Below are positions 5,511-6,805 of a stretch of 6,805 nucleotides of DNA, in pieces. The position numbers and the translations under genes are program-made. This stretch comes from Oscillospiraceae bacterium (GTDB lineage: Bacteria; Bacillota; Clostridia; Oscillospirales; Oscillospiraceae): NCBI GenBank assembly GCA_031260745.1, contig JAISKY010000045.1, forward strand, positions 1 through 6,805, in the 5' to 3' direction. The notes under the pieces were generated by a model, which had not been told where the DNA came from, searched no databases, and saw nothing but the letters and a program-made list of their open reading frames with translations. The number at the start of each line of letters is the position of its first letter. The stretch's first letter is position 1.

Positions 5511-6085
5511 ATATACAAAACTCAAAATTTATCACGTCGGCGGCATCGCCGTCCGGCTTCATACGCGACGGACTTCCGCAACTGGTTTTCGCGGGACGGT
5601 CTAACGTCGGCAAAAGCTCCGTGATTAACAAAGCGGTCAACATTAAGCGTTTTGCTAAAGTCAGCGGAACTCCCGGTAAGACGGCTCACGTAAACTACTT
5701 TTTACTAGACGGACAAGCGTATATCGCGGACTTGCCCGGTTACGGCTACGCTAAAGTTTCAGACTCGGAGCGTCGGCGTTGGGCGGCGCTTATGGAGGAA
5801 TACTTTGGCTCCGGACTGGTTACGGCGGGGTTTCTGATTGTTGACGCGCGGCATAAACCTACCGCCGACGACGTTACTATGGCGGACTGGTTTACGCAAA
5901 CCGAAACTCCGGTCGTCGTCGTCGCGAACAAACTGGACAAGCTCAAAAACAGCGAGATAGAGCCTAACACCGCGCGAATCCGCGACACGCTTAATATTGA
6001 CGATATTTTGCTTTTCTCCGCGGAAACGGGCTACAACCGCGATAAACTGGTGAACCGAATTGCTGAATTTTCTACAAAACCTTGA
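5507..6085 (+). CDS. engB: Ribosome biogenesis GTPase EngB/YsxC
   Basis: A 192-residue TRAFAC-class GTPase (also called YsxC or YihA) needed for late assembly of the 50S subunit. Motifs: the P-loop GRSNVGKSS (30-38), the switch I region VSGTPGKTAHVNYF (52-65), G3 DLPGYGYAKV (75-84), ERRRWAALMEEYF (88-100), G4 NKLD (141-144) and G5 SAETG (171-175). G4 has Asn where many EngB proteins have Thr, a normal NKxD variant. The start is ATG 5507, overlapping the ispF stop as ATGA; an upstream in-frame GTG at 5474 would add 11 residues without family support. The RBS is weak (ACGGA near 5496-5500), which fits translation by reinitiation. It overlaps the next gene by 26 nt. Confidence 0.95.
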   Translation: MNIQNSKFITSAASPSGFIRDGLPQLVFAGRSNVGKSSVINKAVNIKRFAKVSGTPGKTAHVNYFLLDGQAYIADLPGYGYAKVSDSERRRWAALMEEYFGSGLVTAGFLIVDARHKPTADDVTMADWFTQTETPVVVVANKLDKLKNSEIEPNTARIRDTLNIDDILLFSAETGYNRDKLVNRIAEFSTKP

Positions 6086-6677
6086 CTATAGTTTCCTGAC
6101 GAATATTCTAATGTCGATAATACCGGCTACGCTGTGCTTTACGGTACACGAGTCCGCTCACGGACTTGCCGCGTACGCGTTAGGCGACGATACCGCGAGG
6201 CGCGAGGGCAGAATTACGCTGAACCCGCTCAGGCATATCGACCCGATTGGGCTGCTGTTACTTGCGACAGTAGGATTCGGTTGGGCTAAACCCGTAATGG
6301 TTAACCCCCGGAGCTTCAAGAAACCAAAATGGGGAATGGCGTTAACTTCGCTTGCCGGACCGCTTTCCAACTTTATATTCGCGGGAATATGTTGGATTGT
6401 TCTGCCGTTTATACGCGTCAGGACAGCGACCGAGCCGATGTATTACGTTTTTGCGCTTGTCTATCTGACAATGCGGCTTAATATCGGACTCGGACTGTTT
6501 AATATGATACCGATTCCCCCGCTTGACGGCAGTAAGGTGTTTTTCGCGTTTTTGCCGGAAGAAAAATACTTCAGAGTAACAGGTTGGCGTCACGGCTTTC
6601 TTGTTCTCATTATAGGAATGCTGATATGGAATTACCTACCTTCCATCTTGCGGACATTAACTTCGATGGTCCGCTGA
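6060..6677 (+). CDS. Compact M50-family (site-2-protease-like) membrane metalloprotease
   Basis: A 205-residue integral membrane protein. The zinc motif HExxH is HESAH (30-34) within the first membrane helix, and the third ligand lies in NMIPIPPLDGSKV (148-160, Asp156). The block NPLRHIDPIG (55-64), GFGWAKPVMVNPRSF (72-86) and ALTSLAGPLSNF (94-105) is typical of small PDZ-less site-2 proteases common in Bacillota. Hydrophobic helices are visible at about 11-28, 62-75, 95-118, 128-150 and 180-198. Such proteins cut within membranes; the substrate here is unknown. The start is TTG 6060, giving MLNFLQNLDY, an N-terminus that fits relatives; ATG 6111 would give a shorter protein that still contains HExxH. 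It overlaps engB by 26 nt and scpA by 52 nt. Confidence 0.9.
   Translation: MLNFLQNLDYSFLTNILMSIIPATLCFTVHESAHGLAAYALGDDTARREGRITLNPLRHIDPIGLLLLATVGFGWAKPVMVNPRSFKKPKWGMALTSLAGPLSNFIFAGICWIVLPFIRVRTATEPMYYVFALVYLTMRLNIGLGLFNMIPIPPLDGSKVFFAFLPEEKYFRVTGWRHGFLVLIIGMLIWNYLPSILRTLTSMVR
6614..6617 (+). promoter_or_regulatory. Ribosome binding site for scpA inside the protease gene
   Basis: AGGA with an 8-nt spacer to ATG 6626. It supports an scpA start inside the protease reading frame rather than at a later codon. Confidence 0.55.
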
Positions 6678-6805
6678 CGCTGATTTTGCAGTTGCTCGCG
6701 AGAGACCGCATTGAGATTCGCGACGTTAAAATCTCGGTGATTCTGGAACAATACCTCGCATACCTTGACCAAATGCAGGAACTTGACTTGGAAATAGCCG
6801 GGGAG
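6626..6805 (+). CDS. scpA: Segregation and condensation protein A, N-terminal part (cut by window end)
   Basis: The first 60 codons of ScpA, the kleisin subunit of the bacterial SMC-ScpA-ScpB condensin that organises and segregates the chromosome. The hallmark N-terminal block is clear: FDGPLTLILQLLARDRIEIR (13-32), VILEQYLAYL (38-47), then QELDLEIAGE (51-60), equivalent to the family consensus FxGPLDLLLxLI...I...QYLxYL...LDLEIAxE. This region contacts the SMC neck. The Asp usual in GPLDLLL is Thr17 here. The gene runs off the right edge, so its length and the expected downstream scpB cannot be seen. The start ATG 6626 gives the normal distance to FDGPL and has an AGGA upstream. It overlaps the last 52 nt of the protease gene in a different frame. 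Confidence 0.93.
   Translation, partial: MELPTFHLADINFDGPLTLILQLLARDRIEIRDVKISVILEQYLAYLDQMQELDLEIAGE

Noticed and set aside
5912..5923. GTC trinucleotide run (four units) in engB
   Set aside because: It encodes the conserved hydrophobic strand just before NKLD. Length is too short to suggest slippage control.

Overview
The window reads as chromosomal sequence from a Gram-positive, clostridia-like bacterium (Bacillota). The evidence is the gene content and order: a CarD/CdnL-family gene, then ispD and ispF of the MEP isoprenoid pathway, then the GTPase gene engB, a compact M50 metalloprotease and scpA. These combinations are familiar from Clostridia; the finer placement is not decidable by eye. 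All convincing genes lie on the + strand, GC is near one half, and start codons include ATG, GTG and TTG. TGA is used as a normal stop.

Region 1 (1-690) holds a PGDYG-like protein of unknown function with two similar C-terminal-type modules, closed by a strong intrinsic terminator. Region 2 (691-1695) begins with a GC-rich spacer. A very good extended -10 promoter (795-823) follows and drives a 270-residue protein. Its C-terminal half looks like a papain-like (NlpC/P60 or CHAP class) cell-wall hydrolase, with Cys162 and His225. A 13-codon in-frame mini-ORF ends exactly at this gene's start codon.

Region 3 (1696-1773) is an AT-rich spacer containing a 14-bp tandem repeat that duplicates a perfect TATAAT. 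Region 4 (1774-6805) is a tightly packed cluster: J-domain protein, CarD family regulator, CapA-like metallophosphatase, ispD, ispF, engB, M50 protease and scpA (cut by the window end). After the 41-bp gap before carD, every junction abuts or overlaps (16, 0, 11, 4, 26 and 52 nt). This strongly suggests one transcription unit with translational coupling. It links a chaperone-like or sensory protein and an RNA-polymerase-binding regulator to isoprenoid precursor synthesis, ribosome assembly, membrane proteolysis and chromosome condensation.

The most unusual items are three. The first is the J-protein, which appears to join a J domain, an NTF2-like domain and a degenerate GGDEF domain; the catalytic motif is lost but an RxxD I-site-like motif is kept. 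The second is the complete absence of the palindromes GATC, CATG and GGCC from all 6.8 kb. The third is the long gene overlap between the protease and scpA.
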